6,495 nt of DNA, from assembly GCA_002345825.1 (NCBI GenBank), contig DDWD01000098.1, forward strand, positions 1 through 6,495. Reading direction: 5' to 3'. Of the stretch, positions 6,368 through 6,495 are shown in pieces. How positions within the stretch are numbered: position 1 is the stretch's first letter; each line of letters opens with the position of its first letter. Source of the stretch: Bacteroidales bacterium UBA2295 (GTDB taxonomy: Bacteria > Bacteroidota > Bacteroidia > Bacteroidales > Tenuifilaceae). A model generated the notes under the pieces. That model had not been told where the DNA came from and made no database searches. It saw only the letters and a program-made list of their open reading frames with translations. A program made the translations under genes and the position numbers.

Positions 6368-6495
6368 AAATATTAAATTTTTAGTTTGAGCGCAAAATAG
6401 CCAATAATTTTTAAATGATTGGATAGGTAATACTATTTTGCCATAGATTTAGCAAAAATTTGTTGTTATACGGGTGTGAGTTTCCCAATATCAAC
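6368..6495. other. Upstream region of the thioredoxin-lipoprotein gene, to window edge
   Basis: These 128 AT-rich bases hold no supportable gene. On the minus strand, the first ten codons from the window edge (6495-6466) read VDIGKLTPV and then TAA, which could be the C-terminus of a gene lying outside the window, but ten codons are not enough to call it. The notable content is the set of inverted repeats at 6392-6441, listed separately. Confidence 0.4.
6392..6441. repeat. Nested inverted repeats upstream of the thioredoxin-lipoprotein gene
   Basis: Outer arms are a perfect 9-base pair: GCAAAATAG at 6392-6400 and CTATTTTGC at 6433-6441. Directly inside the left arm, CCAATAATTT at 6401-6410 pairs with AAATGATTGG at 6413-6422 with one mismatch across a 2-base centre. 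Left arms are contiguous, while the right arms are separated by ATAGGTAATA, so the whole could fold as one 19-base-pair stem with a 10-base bulge and one mismatch. It lies 25 to 75 bases before the ATG and overlaps the -7-like TATTTTG on the minus strand. It has no adjoining T-tract, so it is not a terminator; an operator or a leader structure is possible. Confidence 0.5.

Noticed and set aside
6466..6495. Ten-codon minus-strand end VDIGKLTPV plus stop at the window edge
   Set aside because: It could be the C-terminus of a neighbouring gene, but it is too short to separate from chance.
1..6495. Mobile elements, CRISPR arrays, tRNA or rRNA genes, toxin-antitoxin or defence modules
   Set aside because: Both strands were read and no transposase, spaced direct repeats, cloverleaf or related protein motif was found.

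Overview
The window reads as an ordinary chromosomal stretch of a member of the Bacteroidota, most likely Bacteroidales-like. The evidence is the gene set (a long-type acyl-CoA dehydrogenase, a DUF3078 outer-membrane protein, the long form of PurC, and a lipoprotein with a TlpA-type thioredoxin domain behind a DUF4369-like domain), the near absence of Shine-Dalgarno sequences, AT-rich intergenic DNA, and a perfect Bacteroidota-type -7 box (TAnnTTTG) before the phoH-like gene. Species cannot be named from this alone.

Layout. At the left edge is the 3' end of an acyl-CoA dehydrogenase gene (+). About 280 bases without a convincing gene follow, holding a hairpin terminator. Next come two minus-strand genes that form one unit: a DUF3078 outer-membrane beta-barrel protein, then mscL 11 bases downstream. 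A 325-base intergenic region separates this pair from a divergent plus-strand cluster. That cluster is a PhoH-like ATPase, purC 10 bases later, and a small predicted lipoprotein of unknown function 25 bases after purC. A strong two-way terminator lies between the lipoprotein gene and a convergent minus-strand gene for a 462-residue lipoprotein thiol-disulfide oxidoreductase. The last 128 bases are the upstream region of that gene and contain nested inverted repeats.

How the genes work together. Two themes are visible. The minus-strand genes are all envelope functions: a beta-barrel, an osmotic safety channel and a thioredoxin-fold lipoprotein. The plus-strand cluster is housekeeping: an RNA-metabolism-linked ATPase and a purine biosynthesis enzyme, with an unrecognised lipoprotein as probable third gene. 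No mobile element, CRISPR array, tRNA, rRNA, toxin-antitoxin pair or recognisable defence system was found.

I see no convincing undescribed system. The items most worth a second look are the uncharacterised lipoprotein downstream of purC, the dyad at the phoH promoter, and the nested dyads upstream of the thioredoxin-lipoprotein gene.
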